64,000 nt of DNA, taken from assembly GCF_020524545.1 (NCBI RefSeq), contig NZ_JAIVLG010000006.1:186001-250000 (forward strand), read 5' to 3'. The position numbers and the translations under genes are program-made. This document shows, in pieces, positions 17,626 through 25,571 of the stretch. The notes beneath the pieces are model-generated. The model was not told the DNA's origin. It saw only the letters and a list, made by a program, of their open reading frames with translations, and did not search any database. Position 1 is the first letter of the stretch. Each line of letters starts with the position of its first letter. Source of the stretch: Microbacterium paraoxydans (GTDB taxonomy: Bacteria; Actinomycetota; Actinomycetes; Actinomycetales; Microbacteriaceae).

Positions 17626-17677
17626 GTCGGACCGATCGGTCGGGCGGGACGAGCAGGAGACGCTGAAAGGAAACATC

Positions 17678-18160
17678 ATGGTGAACACGACCCACAACGA
17701 GGCATCCGTCGTCGATGAGGAGACCTTCTCGGTCCGACGCACCATCCGGATCGCGGCACCGGTCGAGAAGGTCTGGCGCGCCGTGGCCGAGCCGGAGCAC
17801 ATCTCCCGGTGGTTCGGGCGCACCGTGCTCGACGGCGCGGGCGTCGGCGCCACCGGCACGATGACGTTCCCCGACTACGACGTGATCCCTCTGCGGGTGG
17901 AGGAGTACGACGAGCCGCGGCGCATCACGTATCGCTGGAACAACGACGATGCCCTCGGTGCGCTCCCGGACAGCATCGACGAGGCCACCTCGACCGTGTT
18001 CACCTTCACGCTCGAAGAGGCCGACGGCGGCACGCGTCTCACGGTCGTCGAGAGCGGGTTCGAGCGCACGTCCGAGCCCCGCGCCAACCTCGAGTCGCAC
18101 CGATCCGGATGGGACCTCGAACTCGACAAGATGGTCGCACTGGTGGAAGGCGAAGCATGA
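17678..18160 (+). CDS. SRPBCC (AHSA1-like) domain protein
   Basis: 160 residues from ATG 17678, chosen for the clear ribosome-binding site AAAGGAAACATC. The START/Bet v1-like helix-grip pattern is evident: RTIRIAAPVEKVWRAVAEPE, HISRWFGRT, and a C-terminal helix GWDLELDKMVALVEGEA. These small proteins bind hydrophobic ligands, and in actinobacteria they are often co-encoded with an ArsR regulator, as here. The stop overlaps the arsR-type start by four bases. Confidence 0.85.
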   Translation: MVNTTHNEASVVDEETFSVRRTIRIAAPVEKVWRAVAEPEHISRWFGRTVLDGAGVGATGTMTFPDYDVIPLRVEEYDEPRRITYRWNNDDALGALPDSIDEATSTVFTFTLEEADGGTRLTVVESGFERTSEPRANLESHRSGWDLELDKMVALVEGEA

Positions 18161-18474
18161 CCGCAGCAACCCTCGTGCCCATGTTCTCGGCGCTCGCGGA
18201 CGAGACGCGCTGGAGCATCCTGGCGGCTCTCGGTGACGGTGATGCATCCGCGTCCGCACTCGCCGGCCGACTTCCGGTGTCTCGGCAGGCCATCGCCAAG
18301 CACCTCGCGGTTCTGCAGGAGGTCGGTCTCGTCGAACCCGTGCGGGTCGGCCGTGAGGTGCGCTTCCGCGTCATCGGCGCCGAACTCTCCGCCACCGCGG
18401 CGAAGCTCGACGCGATCGGCCGTGGGTGGGACCGCCGTCTCGCTGCGATCAAGGAGATCGCCGAGGGGCTGTAG
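18157..18474 (+). CDS. ArsR-family winged-helix regulator
   Basis: 105 residues from ATG 18157. Winged-helix core: FSALADETRWSILAAL, then ASASALAGRLPVSRQAIAKH as the recognition helix and LVEPVRVGREVRFRV as the wing. No Cys pairs for metal sensing are present, so it belongs to the non-metal, SRPBCC-linked group. It probably represses its own operon through the two TGCAAC-N6-GTTGCA sites upstream. Confidence 0.88.
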   Translation: MTAATLVPMFSALADETRWSILAALGDGDASASALAGRLPVSRQAIAKHLAVLQEVGLVEPVRVGREVRFRVIGAELSATAAKLDAIGRGWDRRLAAIKEIAEGL

Positions 18475-18527
18475 CGGCACTCGGCCGGGCGGCCGGTCGG
18501 CCGGGCGGCCACCACTCTCCCCGCGGG

Positions 18528-18582
18528 CGACACGCCAGATGTCGGACACTTCGGGCAGGAGCGTCCGACATCTGGCGTGTCG
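18528..18582. repeat. Intergenic hairpin element, copy A (20-bp perfect arms)
   Basis: Left arm CGACACGCCAGATGTCGGAC at 18528-18547 and its exact reverse complement at 18563-18582, separated by a 15-base loop. The same arms occur again at 46975-46994/47010-47029 with an unrelated loop. It lies between convergent genes (ArsR and MarR) and could also act as a bidirectional terminator. Confidence 0.9.
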
Positions 18583-18590
18583 GCAGGTTC

Positions 18591-18660
18591 TGTGTGCGTG
18601 TGCGTGTGCGTGTGTGGGGGGGCGTGGACGGCGGCGGGGCGGCGGGGCGCGGCGGCGGGT
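18591..18660. repeat. Low-complexity tract after hairpin copy A
   Basis: A TGTGCG-type hexamer repeat (18591-18615) passes through a G-run into a GGCGGGGC-type tract up to 18660, ending directly at the stop codon of the MarR gene on the minus strand. Copy B of the hairpin (47 kb) is likewise separated from a minus-strand stop codon by a simple repeat. Confidence 0.75.
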
Positions 18661-18662
18661 GG

Positions 18663-19217
18663 TCAGTGTGCGGGGTCGGCGTCCTTCTCGTCCCGGATCG
18701 CGTCGCGCAGCTCCTGGTCGAGGTCGGAGGCCTCTTCGATCGCCGCCGTCATGCCGGCGAGGAACCGCGTGACCACGGCACGCTCGTCGTCCGACAGCTC
18801 GTCGACCAGGGCGAGCATCCGCCGATGCATCGCCCCGAGGGTGGCGCGGACCTCCTCGTCGCTGCTCACGCTCGGCACCACGACTCCCGCTCGGCGGTCC
18901 GTGGGATGGGGTTCGCGCCGGACGTGACCACCCTTCTCGAGCCGGTCGATGAGCGTGGTCGTCGAGGCCGTGGAGATGTCGAGCATCTTCGCGATGTCGA
19001 TCGGCCGGACGATGCGGCCCGCCCGCTGCTCCCGGAGGAGGAAGCGCAGAGCCATCAGGTCGGTCTCGTTCATGCCCATCGATGCGCGGGTGCGGGCGCG
19101 CATCGCGGTCTCGGCTGCACGGTAGCGCCGGAGCATGTTCAACACGTCGACGGTGCTGACGTTCCCGCCATCGGGGTACCAGTATCCGGAGCGCGTGTAC
19201 TCCTGGGGTTCGCTCAT
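18663..19217 (-). CDS. MarR-family regulator
   Basis: 184 residues from ATG 19217 (four-base overlap with the gene upstream). The winged helix is typical of MarR: MNETDLMALRFLLREQRAGR, IDIAKMLDISTASTTTLIDR as the recognition region, RREPHPTDRRAGVVVPS as the wing with its DRR signature, and a C-terminal dimerisation helix rich in acidic residues. It is the second gene of a two-gene operon. The ligand and targets are unknown. Confidence 0.88.
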   Translation of the reverse strand: MSEPQEYTRSGYWYPDGGNVSTVDVLNMLRRYRAAETAMRARTRASMGMNETDLMALRFLLREQRAGRIVRPIDIAKMLDISTASTTTLIDRLEKGGHVRREPHPTDRRAGVVVPSVSSDEEVRATLGAMHRRMLALVDELSDDERAVVTRFLAGMTAAIEEASDLDQELRDAIRDEKDADPAH

Positions 19218-19456
19218 GACGCCACCACCTCTTCGTCCGTCTGGGGGAGCGATTCCCGTGTGAGCATCTCCACCGCACCCGCGGCGACGCCGACGGGGAC
19301 CACGAGCAGGAATCCTCCGGTGATCGCGTCGTTCTCCGCCACGATGATCTGCTCGATCCGATCGCGGGGAATCGCGGGGAACCGGCTCTGAAGATGCTCC
19401 AGCAGGGACGCGTAGCCAATGAACTTCTCGTCCTCGAGCGTGACTGCGTCGACCAT
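19214..19456 (-). CDS. Small protein with three-helix-bundle-type fold, coupled to MarR gene
   Basis: 80 residues. The sequence YASLLEHLQSRFPAIPRDRIEQIIVAE looks like the short helical domain often named three-helix bundle dimerisation domain in actinobacteria. A hydrophobic stretch (GGFLLVVPVGVAAGAVEML) follows. It precedes and overlaps the MarR gene by four bases, so the two are made together. Possibly a partner of the regulator; the function is not known. Confidence 0.65.
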   Translation of the reverse strand: MVDAVTLEDEKFIGYASLLEHLQSRFPAIPRDRIEQIIVAENDAITGGFLLVVPVGVAAGAVEMLTRESLPQTDEEVVAS

Positions 19457-19585
19457 GTGTTCCTTTCGCGCGGTGAGTCAATCCTCTCATCGCGAGCGAG
19501 CGCCGGGCGACGGCCTTTTCCTAGTTCATCGGGTAACAAGGCTGTCGAGGTAACATGGGAATCTTGGGGAGCGGGGAGGTGTGGG

Positions 19586-20029
19586 ATGGGGAGCAGTCTG
19601 GACGTCGTGGCGTCGGAGCTCGCCCGGGATGTCGAGGAGCTCCGGCGAGCCGAGGCGCAGCTGCGTCGACGGCTGGCGGCGGGACGGCGGCCCAACGAGA
19701 CGGATCGCTCGGCCATGCGCATCATCGCCTCGGCTCCGGCCGATGCCCCGGTCACCCCCGGCGATCTGGCCGCTCAGCTCGGCGTGAGCACGGCGGCGAT
19801 TACCTCCGTGGTGCGTCGTCTCGCCGAGCGCGGGCAGGTCGTCGTCGCCGTTCATCCGGACGACGCACGCTCGAAGGTCATCCGCCCGTCCCTCCGCGAT
19901 CTGCACTCTCCTGTCGATGAGATCTCTCGCCGTATCGAGCGCGTGGAGAGCGAATTCGACCCCGAGCAGCTCGCCGTGATCTCGCTGTTCCTTCGACGCC
20001 TTGCCGGCGAGCTCGAAGACATCGAATAA
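19586..20029 (+). CDS. MarR-family regulator (second)
   Basis: 147 residues from ATG 19586, supported by GGGGAGG nine bases upstream. MarR fold: NETDRSAMRIIASAPADAPV, DLAAQLGVSTAAITSVVRRL as the recognition helix, and VVVAVHPDDARSKVIRP as the wing. It is divergent from the three-helix-bundle/MarR operon. A palindrome typical of MarR sites (20041-20054) lies just downstream, before the small-protein gene, which may be its target. Confidence 0.85.
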   Translation: MGSSLDVVASELARDVEELRRAEAQLRRRLAAGRRPNETDRSAMRIIASAPADAPVTPGDLAAQLGVSTAAITSVVRRLAERGQVVVAVHPDDARSKVIRPSLRDLHSPVDEISRRIERVESEFDPEQLAVISLFLRRLAGELEDIE

Positions 20030-20040
20030 TCCGACTTCCA

Positions 20041-20054
20041 TTTAGCTAGCTAAA
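20041..20054. promoter_or_regulatory. MarR-type operator TTTAGCTAGCTAAA
   Basis: A perfect 14-bp AT-rich palindrome of the kind bound by MarR-family repressors. It lies 12 bp after the MarR stop and 43 bp before the next start codon, in the promoter position of the small-protein gene. MarR binding is inferred from symmetry and neighbourhood. Confidence 0.55.
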
Positions 20055-20068
20055 CTAGTAACCTAATT

Positions 20069-20085
20069 CCCGTACGAAATACGGG
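20069..20085 (+). promoter_or_regulatory. Short hairpin just before a ribosome-binding site
   Basis: CCCGTA at 20069-20074 pairs perfectly with TACGGG at 20080-20085 around a CGAAA loop, ending right next to the Shine-Dalgarno GAAGAGG of the gene at 20097. It could stabilise the leader mRNA or present the ribosome-binding site. Confidence 0.45.
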
Positions 20086-20096
20086 AAGAGGACGTC

Positions 20097-20423
20097 ATGG
20101 GTCTGCTCAGCTACGCCGGAGAATCGCAGGTCATCGAGATCGACGACATGCTGCTCGCGCATCTCCGGCTCGTCGCCGTGACGAAGCTCCGGCGCGGAGA
20201 GTCCTTTCCGCTCACGCTGCGCACGTCGGAGTCGACGACCGAGACCCTGTGGATGCAGGCGGCGATTCCGGTGCGCTTCGTCGTGCATGACGAGCGGGAG
20301 CTCCAGCGGCCGTTGCTGGTGAAGATGATGGCTGCCGCGAGCTCGGCCAACGGCTTGGACCTCACGGATCCCGACTTCGCCGCATCATCGCCGTCCGCGG
20401 CGCCGATGCACGCGGTCGCCTGA
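20097..20423 (+). CDS. Small conserved protein of the Microbacteriaceae type (DUF7882-like)
   Basis: 108 residues from ATG 20097 after GAAGAGGACGTC. The pattern IEIDDMLLAHLRLVAVTKLRRGESFPL ... TETLWMQAAIPVRFVV resembles a family of ~100-residue proteins that I recall as common in Microbacteriaceae and sometimes misnamed ATP-dependent DNA ligase; no ligase motif is present here. A predominantly beta fold is expected. The MarR-type operator and leader hairpin upstream imply regulated expression. The function is unknown. Confidence 0.7.
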   Translation: MGLLSYAGESQVIEIDDMLLAHLRLVAVTKLRRGESFPLTLRTSESTTETLWMQAAIPVRFVVHDERELQRPLLVKMMAAASSANGLDLTDPDFAASSPSAAPMHAVA

Positions 20424-20521
20424 AAGCTCGCCTCCGTCGTCCCCCGCTTCTGGGCAAAGCAGCGCGGGGTCGGGCGGAGGTGCCAGGCGGTGTCCCCGGG
20501 GGGTGAGACATCGCCGCTCCT

Positions 20522-20563
20522 GGCATCCGGCCACCGGGAATCGGGTCCCGGCGGCCGGATGCC
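20522..20563. terminator. Bidirectional terminator hairpin
   Basis: An 18-bp stem with a single A-C mismatch (20522-20539 pairs with 20546-20563; outer arms GGCATCCGGCC/GGCCGGATGCC) and a six-base loop, placed between convergent genes ending at 20423 and 20570. Confidence 0.75.
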
Positions 20564-20569
20564 CTTCGT

Positions 20570-21334
20570 TCAGAGCGCGGTGTACCCGCCGTCGACCAGG
20601 TGGTAGCTGCCCGTGATGAAGCTCGCGGCGTCGCTGGCGAGGAACGCGATGAGGTTCGCGACCTCGTCGGCCTGGCCCAGGCGTCCGATCGGGTGCTTGC
20701 TCACCAGGAACTCCTTCGCCTCGTCGCCCATGTTCGCCAGCAGCGGGGTGTCGATGAAGCCCGGGCCCACCGAGTTCACGCGCACCCCCTTCGCCGAGTA
20801 CTCGAGGGCCGCCGACTTGGTCATGCCGACCACGCCGTGCTTGGCGGTGACATAGGCGGGGGAGCCGGCGAAGCCGACGCTGCCCAGGATCGAGGCGATG
20901 TTCACGACCGAGCCGCCGCCGTTCGCGAGGATCGACGGGATCTGCGCCTTCATGTTGCGGAACACGGCGTTGAGGTTGATCGCGATGACCTTGTCCCAGG
21001 CGTCGTCCTCGTACTCCGCGGTCGGGGCGGTCGCACCCCCGATGCCGGCGTTGTTGACCCCGATGCGCAGCGGCGCCAGGGAATTGGCGACCTCGATGGA
21101 GGAGGCGATCCAGGCGGCGTCCGTCGCATCGCCCACGGAAGCCTCCGCCGTGCCGCCGGCCGCGCGGATCTCCTCGACGACCGCGTTCGCGTGCTCTGCG
21201 TTCAGGTCGTTGACCACGACCGCCGCACCGTTCTTCGCCAGCAGGAGAGCGGTCGAGCGTCCGATTCCGCTGCCTGCTCCCGTCACGATCGCCGAGCGGT
21301 TCGAGACGTCGTACTGAGCCACGAGAGACTCCAC
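20570..21334 (-). CDS. Classical SDR oxidoreductase
   Basis: 254 residues, the classical SDR length. Cofactor motif TGAGSGIGRS near residue 20, NNAG motif, catalytic Ser in VNIASILGS and the YVTAK (YxxxK) pair, then PGFIDTPLLA and the C-terminal ITGSYHLVDGGYTAL. An acidic residue at the end of the second strand (VVNDLN) suggests NAD(H) preference. The substrate is unknown. It lies downstream of the GntR gene on the same strand and may share its regulation. Confidence 0.88.
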   Translation of the reverse strand: MESLVAQYDVSNRSAIVTGAGSGIGRSTALLLAKNGAAVVVNDLNAEHANAVVEEIRAAGGTAEASVGDATDAAWIASSIEVANSLAPLRIGVNNAGIGGATAPTAEYEDDAWDKVIAINLNAVFRNMKAQIPSILANGGGSVVNIASILGSVGFAGSPAYVTAKHGVVGMTKSAALEYSAKGVRVNSVGPGFIDTPLLANMGDEAKEFLVSKHPIGRLGQADEVANLIAFLASDAASFITGSYHLVDGGYTAL

Positions 21335-21414
21335 TTCCGGGCGGGCACGGTGCCGGGAGATCTTCTCGGACGGTCCGTCCTTCCTTCCACCCTACGCCTT
21401 CACGAGCGGGGTGG

Positions 21415-21426
21415 ATTCACGTGAAT
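21415..21426. promoter_or_regulatory. Palindrome ATTCACGTGAAT upstream of the SDR gene
   Basis: A perfect 12-bp palindrome about 80 bp before the SDR start and 45 bp after the GntR stop. It could be a regulator site for the SDR gene; no direct evidence. Confidence 0.3.
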
Positions 21427-21470
21427 GGAAATGTCCCCGCACGGAAAAGACCGCGAGCGGATCGCGCCGG

Positions 21471-22223
21471 TCAGCCCTCGGCCACGTCGATCCTGCTGAG
21501 CGTGGGCGGTGCCAGGATCGCGCCGGTCTCCACGGTCTCGACGTCGCGCCGCCCGGTGAGTCGCGCGACCGCATCGTCGAACTGCTCGTCGAGCGCGGCC
21601 AGCGCCCCCGGGGCATCGCGGCGCGACAGGGCATCGATCAACGCCTGATAGGTGGGGGAGACGGAGGCGGGCACCGCATAGCCCTCCTCTGCGCTGAAGC
21701 TGGCGATCCGCGTCTGGAGTGCGAGCGTCATCATGGCCCGCGAGAGACGAGGGCTGTGAGCGGTGTCCACGAGGGACTGATGAAAGCCGATGTCCGCGTC
21801 GCCGATCGCGAGTGCATCCGCGCGGGTGCTCGCCGTCTTCAGCTCCGACAGCGCGGTCTCGAGCCGCTCCGTCGCCGGCAGTTCGTTCCGCACGATGAGG
21901 CGGACCGCCTCGCGCTCCACGGCCCGACGCTCGGTGTAGAGATCGGCGATGCCCTCGGCCGGGATCACGCTCACGCGCAGGCCGCGGCCGGGGAGCGCCG
22001 TCAGCGCGCCCTCCTGAACGAGTCGTTGGGCGGCCTCGCGCAGAGGGCCGCGGCTCACTCCGAGCTTCGCGGCGATGTCCACCTCGCCCAGCGGGCTCCC
22101 GACCGGCAGTGCGCCCGAGAAGATCGCCGACCGGAGCTCGGCCGTGATCAGGTCGACGGTCGAGGGTCGTGCCATGCGGAAGACCGCGCCGGGCATCCCC
22201 GTCGGGGCGGGCGTGAGTGACAT
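21471..22223 (-). CDS. FadR-subfamily GntR transcriptional regulator
   Basis: 250 residues from ATG 22223, preceded by AGGAGCGCCC. The N-terminal GntR winged helix is clear (TAELRSAIFSGALPVGSPLGEVDIAAKLGVSRGPLREAAQRL) and residues ~90-220 form an FCD ligand-binding bundle with metal-binding Asp/His candidates (DADIGFHQSLVDTAHSPRL). It is divergent from the EhuBCDA-like importer and is likely its repressor, with an 18-bp inverted repeat in the shared promoter region. Confidence 0.88.
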   Translation of the reverse strand: MSLTPAPTGMPGAVFRMARPSTVDLITAELRSAIFSGALPVGSPLGEVDIAAKLGVSRGPLREAAQRLVQEGALTALPGRGLRVSVIPAEGIADLYTERRAVEREAVRLIVRNELPATERLETALSELKTASTRADALAIGDADIGFHQSLVDTAHSPRLSRAMMTLALQTRIASFSAEEGYAVPASVSPTYQALIDALSRRDAPGALAALDEQFDDAVARLTGRRDVETVETGAILAPPTLSRIDVAEG

Positions 22224-22307
22224 GGGCGCTCCTGGTCGATCGTCGAGGACTCCATTCTGCCTCCGACCCGTGGTGCGCACGTGCCGGGGTCCTCCACCAT
22301 AACGAGT

Positions 22308-22325
22308 TTGTATAAATGTAGACAA
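22308..22325. promoter_or_regulatory. Candidate GntR operator between the regulator and the importer
   Basis: Inverted repeat TTGTATA-AATG-TAGACAA with one mismatch between the arms, in the 216-bp region between the divergent GntR and ehuB-like genes. The TTGT...ACAA ends fit FadR-type GntR sites. Confidence 0.6.
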
Positions 22326-22439
22326 TCCGACAGTCTGAATGTGCACAAACCGCGGATCCGGCATAACGTGGCCGTCGGCCGTGACCAGAACGGTCCCGCC
22401 CGCCCAACCGCACGCCCGATATATCGAAAGAGGAACCGT

Positions 22440-23330
22440 ATGCCCTCCACCCGAATTCATCTGCGCGCCGGCGCCGTCGCGGCCTCCGCCGCGCTCATCG
22501 TGACTCTGGCCGCCTGTTCATCCGGCACGGAAGAGCAGAGCGGCTCGACGCTCGAGCAGCTGCAGAACGACGGGAAGATCACCGTCGCGATCGCCGACGA
22601 GCGCCCCTACTCGTGGGTCGAAGGCGGCGAGCCCACCGGAGCGACCATCGCCATGCACCGCGAGATCTTCTCGAACATGGGGATCGATGACGTCGAGGTG
22701 GTCGAGGTCGACTGGAACTCGCTGATCCCCGGACTCAAGGCCGGCCGCTTCGACGCGATCAGCGCCGGGATGTCGATCCTGCCCGAGCGCTGCGAGGAGG
22801 CGGCGTTCAGCGACCCCGAGATCATGTACACGACGACGCTGATGGTGCCTGAGGGCAACCCGCGCGGCCTCACCGACCTCGACTCGGTCGTCGACGACCC
22901 CGATGTCACGCTCGCCGTGCTCGGCGGAGGGATCGAGAGCGGATACGCCGAGAAGCTCGGCATCTCCAACACGGTGTCGGTGGACAACGCGCAGTCCGGC
23001 ATGGACCTCGTCGCCAACGGGCGCGCCGACGCCTTCGCGATGACGGCGATCTCGCTGAACTGGATGGCGGACAACAACCCGGATGCCGGCGTCGAGACGA
23101 CCGAGGCGTTCGTCCAGGAGATCGACGGTGTGCCCCAGATCGGCGCCGGGTCGACCGTGTTCCGCACCGGCGACACGGAGCTCCTCGACGCCTACAACGA
23201 GCAGCTCGCCGCCATCACGGGTGACGAGCAGGCCTACCTCGACCTCGTCGGGGAGTACGGCTTCACCGCGGAGAACCTCCCGCCGTCCGACCTGACGACC
23301 GCCCAGCTCTGCGCGGGCGACCTCGGCTGA
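22440..23330 (+). CDS. ehuB: ABC substrate-binding lipoprotein, EhuB-like (ectoine/amino-acid type)
   Basis: 296 residues from ATG 22440 after AAAGAGGAACC. Lipoprotein signal with lipobox LAAC, Cys26. The mature domain is a type II solute-binding fold: ITVAIADERPYSWVEGGEPT, SLIPGLKAGRFDAISAGMSI and LPERCEEAAFSDPEIMYTTT. The ERCE-AF segment and the order B-C-D-A match ectoine/hydroxyectoine importers (EhuBCDA) better than general polar amino-acid systems. The substrate is inferred; no ectoine catabolic genes are present nearby. Confidence 0.8.
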   Translation: MPSTRIHLRAGAVAASAALIVTLAACSSGTEEQSGSTLEQLQNDGKITVAIADERPYSWVEGGEPTGATIAMHREIFSNMGIDDVEVVEVDWNSLIPGLKAGRFDAISAGMSILPERCEEAAFSDPEIMYTTTLMVPEGNPRGLTDLDSVVDDPDVTLAVLGGGIESGYAEKLGISNTVSVDNAQSGMDLVANGRADAFAMTAISLNWMADNNPDAGVETTEAFVQEIDGVPQIGAGSTVFRTGDTELLDAYNEQLAAITGDEQAYLDLVGEYGFTAENLPPSDLTTAQLCAGDLG

Positions 23331-23342
23331 GGTCACCGGAGA

Positions 23343-24062
23343 ATGGACAATCTGTCCGCGTTGTGGGCGGCTCTGCCCGCGATCGGCGGCGGCGTGCTCG
23401 TCACGCTCACGCTGACCGTGGGCGGGGCCCTCCTCGCGCTCATCGTCGCGGTGGTGCTCGGCCTCTCGGTCCGTGCCGAGAACATCGTCATCCGGGGCAC
23501 CTCGCGGGTGATCATCGAGTTCTTCCGCGGCACGTCCCTGGTCGTGCAGCTGTTCTTCCTCTTCTTCGTGCTGCCGCAGCTCGGCGTGTCGATCTCACCG
23601 ATCGCCTGCGGCATCCTCGGCCTCGGGCTCAACTACGGCGCCTATGGCGCAGAGGTCATCCGCGGCTCGATCAACTCCGTCCCCACGGGACAGTGGGAGG
23701 CGACCACCGCCCTGAGCATGTCCCGCGCGCACCGGATGCGCCGGGTCATCTTCCCGCAGGCGTGGGCCCTCATGATCCCCTCGCTGACGAACCTGCTCAT
23801 CCAGCTGCTCAAGGGCACGGCGATCGTCGGGTTCATCACGCTCATCGACCTGACCGTGGCGCTGGACCGCCTCCGCATCCAGACCGACACCTTCTTCTAC
23901 GGCGTCGTCGGCATGGTGCTCTACTTCGTGATCGCCTACGCGCTGACTCTCTTCATGAACGCCCTGGAGGTGCGCGCGAAGCACAAGCTCGGGCGCGGGG
24001 AGTCGCTGGCTGAGACACTGCGCTTCCGCTCGCCCGTCACCCGAGGGGAGACCGCCGCATGA
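23343..24062 (+). CDS. ehuC: ABC permease, EhuC-like
   Basis: 239 residues with about five membrane helices. HisM/GlnP-type permease: FFRGTSLVVQLFFLFFVLPQ, then the ATPase-coupling EAA loop EVIRGSINSVPTGQWEATTA and ALSMSRAHRMRRVIFPQAW. It follows the binding-protein gene after 12 bp and overlaps the second permease by four bases (ATGA). Confidence 0.85.
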   Translation: MDNLSALWAALPAIGGGVLVTLTLTVGGALLALIVAVVLGLSVRAENIVIRGTSRVIIEFFRGTSLVVQLFFLFFVLPQLGVSISPIACGILGLGLNYGAYGAEVIRGSINSVPTGQWEATTALSMSRAHRMRRVIFPQAWALMIPSLTNLLIQLLKGTAIVGFITLIDLTVALDRLRIQTDTFFYGVVGMVLYFVIAYALTLFMNALEVRAKHKLGRGESLAETLRFRSPVTRGETAA

Positions 24063-24715
24063 ACGGACCCGTCTGGAGCTGGGACACCGCGTGGGCGGCG
24101 CTCCCGCACCTGCTCGAAGGCTTCTTCACGGTCACCCTCGTCGTGACCCTGGCCGGAAGTGCGATCGCCGCCGTGCTCGGCCTCGTGATAGCGGTCGTGC
24201 GTCGCAGCGCCCCCCGCCCGATAGCCGCGTTCGTCGGCTTCCTGGTGAACTTTATCCGGATGACCCCGATCGTCATCCAGCTGCTCTTCGCGTACTTCGC
24301 ACTGGTGACCGTGGATCCGCTGACCATCGGCATCGCAGTGTTCGGCATCCACTACGCCACGTACATGGCCGAGGTCTACCGCGCCGGCATCGAGGCGGTC
24401 CCACGCGGCCAGTGGGAGGCGGCCACCGCACTGAGCATGTCGCGCCCGCGCACCTGGACCGCCGTGGTGCTCCCGCAGGCGATCAGGGCGACCGTGCCCG
24501 CACTGGGAAACTACGTGATCTCGATGCTGAAGGACACCCCGTTCCTCATCGCGATCACCGTGGCGGACATGGTCAGCAACGCCCTGGAGTTCGGTGGCAA
24601 CAGCTTCCGCTACCTCGAACCCATCACCCTCGCCGGCGTGATCTTCTTCCTCGCCAGCTACCCCGCATCCGTCCTCGTCCGCAGATTGGAGAAGCGCCTT
24701 GAATACGCCTCCTGA
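24059..24715 (+). CDS. ehuD: ABC permease, EhuD-like
   Basis: 218 residues with the same architecture as its partner: NFIRMTPIVIQLLFAYFALV, EVYRAGIEAVPRGQWEAATA with the EAA motif, and LPQAIRATVPALGNYVISML. With the preceding permease it forms the heterodimeric channel. The 3' end overlaps the ATPase start region by 17 bases. Confidence 0.85.
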   Translation: MNGPVWSWDTAWAALPHLLEGFFTVTLVVTLAGSAIAAVLGLVIAVVRRSAPRPIAAFVGFLVNFIRMTPIVIQLLFAYFALVTVDPLTIGIAVFGIHYATYMAEVYRAGIEAVPRGQWEAATALSMSRPRTWTAVVLPQAIRATVPALGNYVISMLKDTPFLIAITVADMVSNALEFGGNSFRYLEPITLAGVIFFLASYPASVLVRRLEKRLEYAS

Positions 24716-25490
24716 GAACTCCCGTCCCGCCATCCGCTTCGATGCGGTGCACAAGCGGTACGGCGATCACGTCGTGCTCGACGGCCTCACCTTCGACGTG
24801 CAGCAGGGCGATCGGGTCACGCTGATCGGGCCGAGCGGTTCGGGCAAGACGACGATCCTCCGTCTGGTCATGACACTGGAAGAGGCCGACGGCGGATACA
24901 TCTTCATCGACGGTGAGCCGCTCACGCACGTCGAGCGCGGGGGCAAGCGGGTGCCGCTGCGTGAGAAGCACCGCAACGAGGTGCGCAAGCGCATCGGCAT
25001 GGTGTTCCAGCAGTTCAACCTGTTCCCGAACATGACCGTGATGGAGAACCTCATCGAGGCTCCGGTGCACGTGCTCGGCATGTCGAAGGCTGCGGCCACC
25101 GCGAAGGCCTCCGACCTGCTGCAGAAGGTCGGCCTCGCGGACAAGGCCGACGCCCACCCGCTGCAGCTCTCGGGCGGTCAGCAGCAGCGCGTCGCGATCG
25201 CCCGGGCCCTCGCGATGGACCCGGAGATCCTGCTGCTGGACGAGGTGACCAGCGCGCTCGACCCGGAGATCGTCGGCGAGGTGCTCGGGGTGCTGCGCGA
25301 CGTCGCCGAGACCACCGACATCACGATGCTCATCGTCACCCATGAGATGCAGTTCGCCCGCGACGTCTCGAACCGCGTGCTGATGTTCGACCAGGGGAGC
25401 ATCGTCGAGGAGGCCGACCCCGAGACGATGTTCTCGTCCCCCCGCGAGCAGCGCACGCGGGACTTCCTCTCCGCGGTGCTGAGCGACTGA
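24699..25490 (+). CDS. ehuA: ABC transporter ATP-binding protein, EhuA-like
   Basis: 263 residues. The start is taken as the TTG at 24699 because GGAGAAG lies just upstream and no ATG/GTG precedes the fold. Walker A GPSGSGKTT, Q-loop VFQQFNLFPNMTV, signature LSGGQQQRVAIARAL, Walker B ILLLDEVTSALDP and switch His in VTHEMQFA. The insertion after the first strand (GEPLTHVERGGKRVPLREKH) is a feature of the EhuA branch. It energises import by the two permeases. A strong terminator follows. Confidence 0.88.
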   Translation: MNTPPENSRPAIRFDAVHKRYGDHVVLDGLTFDVQQGDRVTLIGPSGSGKTTILRLVMTLEEADGGYIFIDGEPLTHVERGGKRVPLREKHRNEVRKRIGMVFQQFNLFPNMTVMENLIEAPVHVLGMSKAAATAKASDLLQKVGLADKADAHPLQLSGGQQQRVAIARALAMDPEILLLDEVTSALDPEIVGEVLGVLRDVAETTDITMLIVTHEMQFARDVSNRVLMFDQGSIVEEADPETMFSSPREQRTRDFLSAVLSD

Positions 25491-25523
25491 GGGGTCGGCG
25501 GCCGGGACAGCGCGACGTGACAC

Positions 25524-25558
25524 GGAGCGCCCCCTGGCGTGAGGCCAGGGGGCGCTCC
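25524..25558. terminator. Strong bidirectional terminator hairpin
   Basis: A perfect 15-bp stem GGAGCGCCCCCTGGC (25524-25538) / GCCAGGGGGCGCTCC (25544-25558) with a five-base loop GTGAG, between the convergent ATPase and carbohydrate-binding lipoprotein genes. Confidence 0.88.
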
Positions 25559-25571
25559 TCTCGAGAGTTGC

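Noticed and set aside
18528..18582. tRNA or structured RNA gene
   Set aside because: The stem is one continuous perfect hairpin with no cloverleaf, and the same arms recur elsewhere with another loop.
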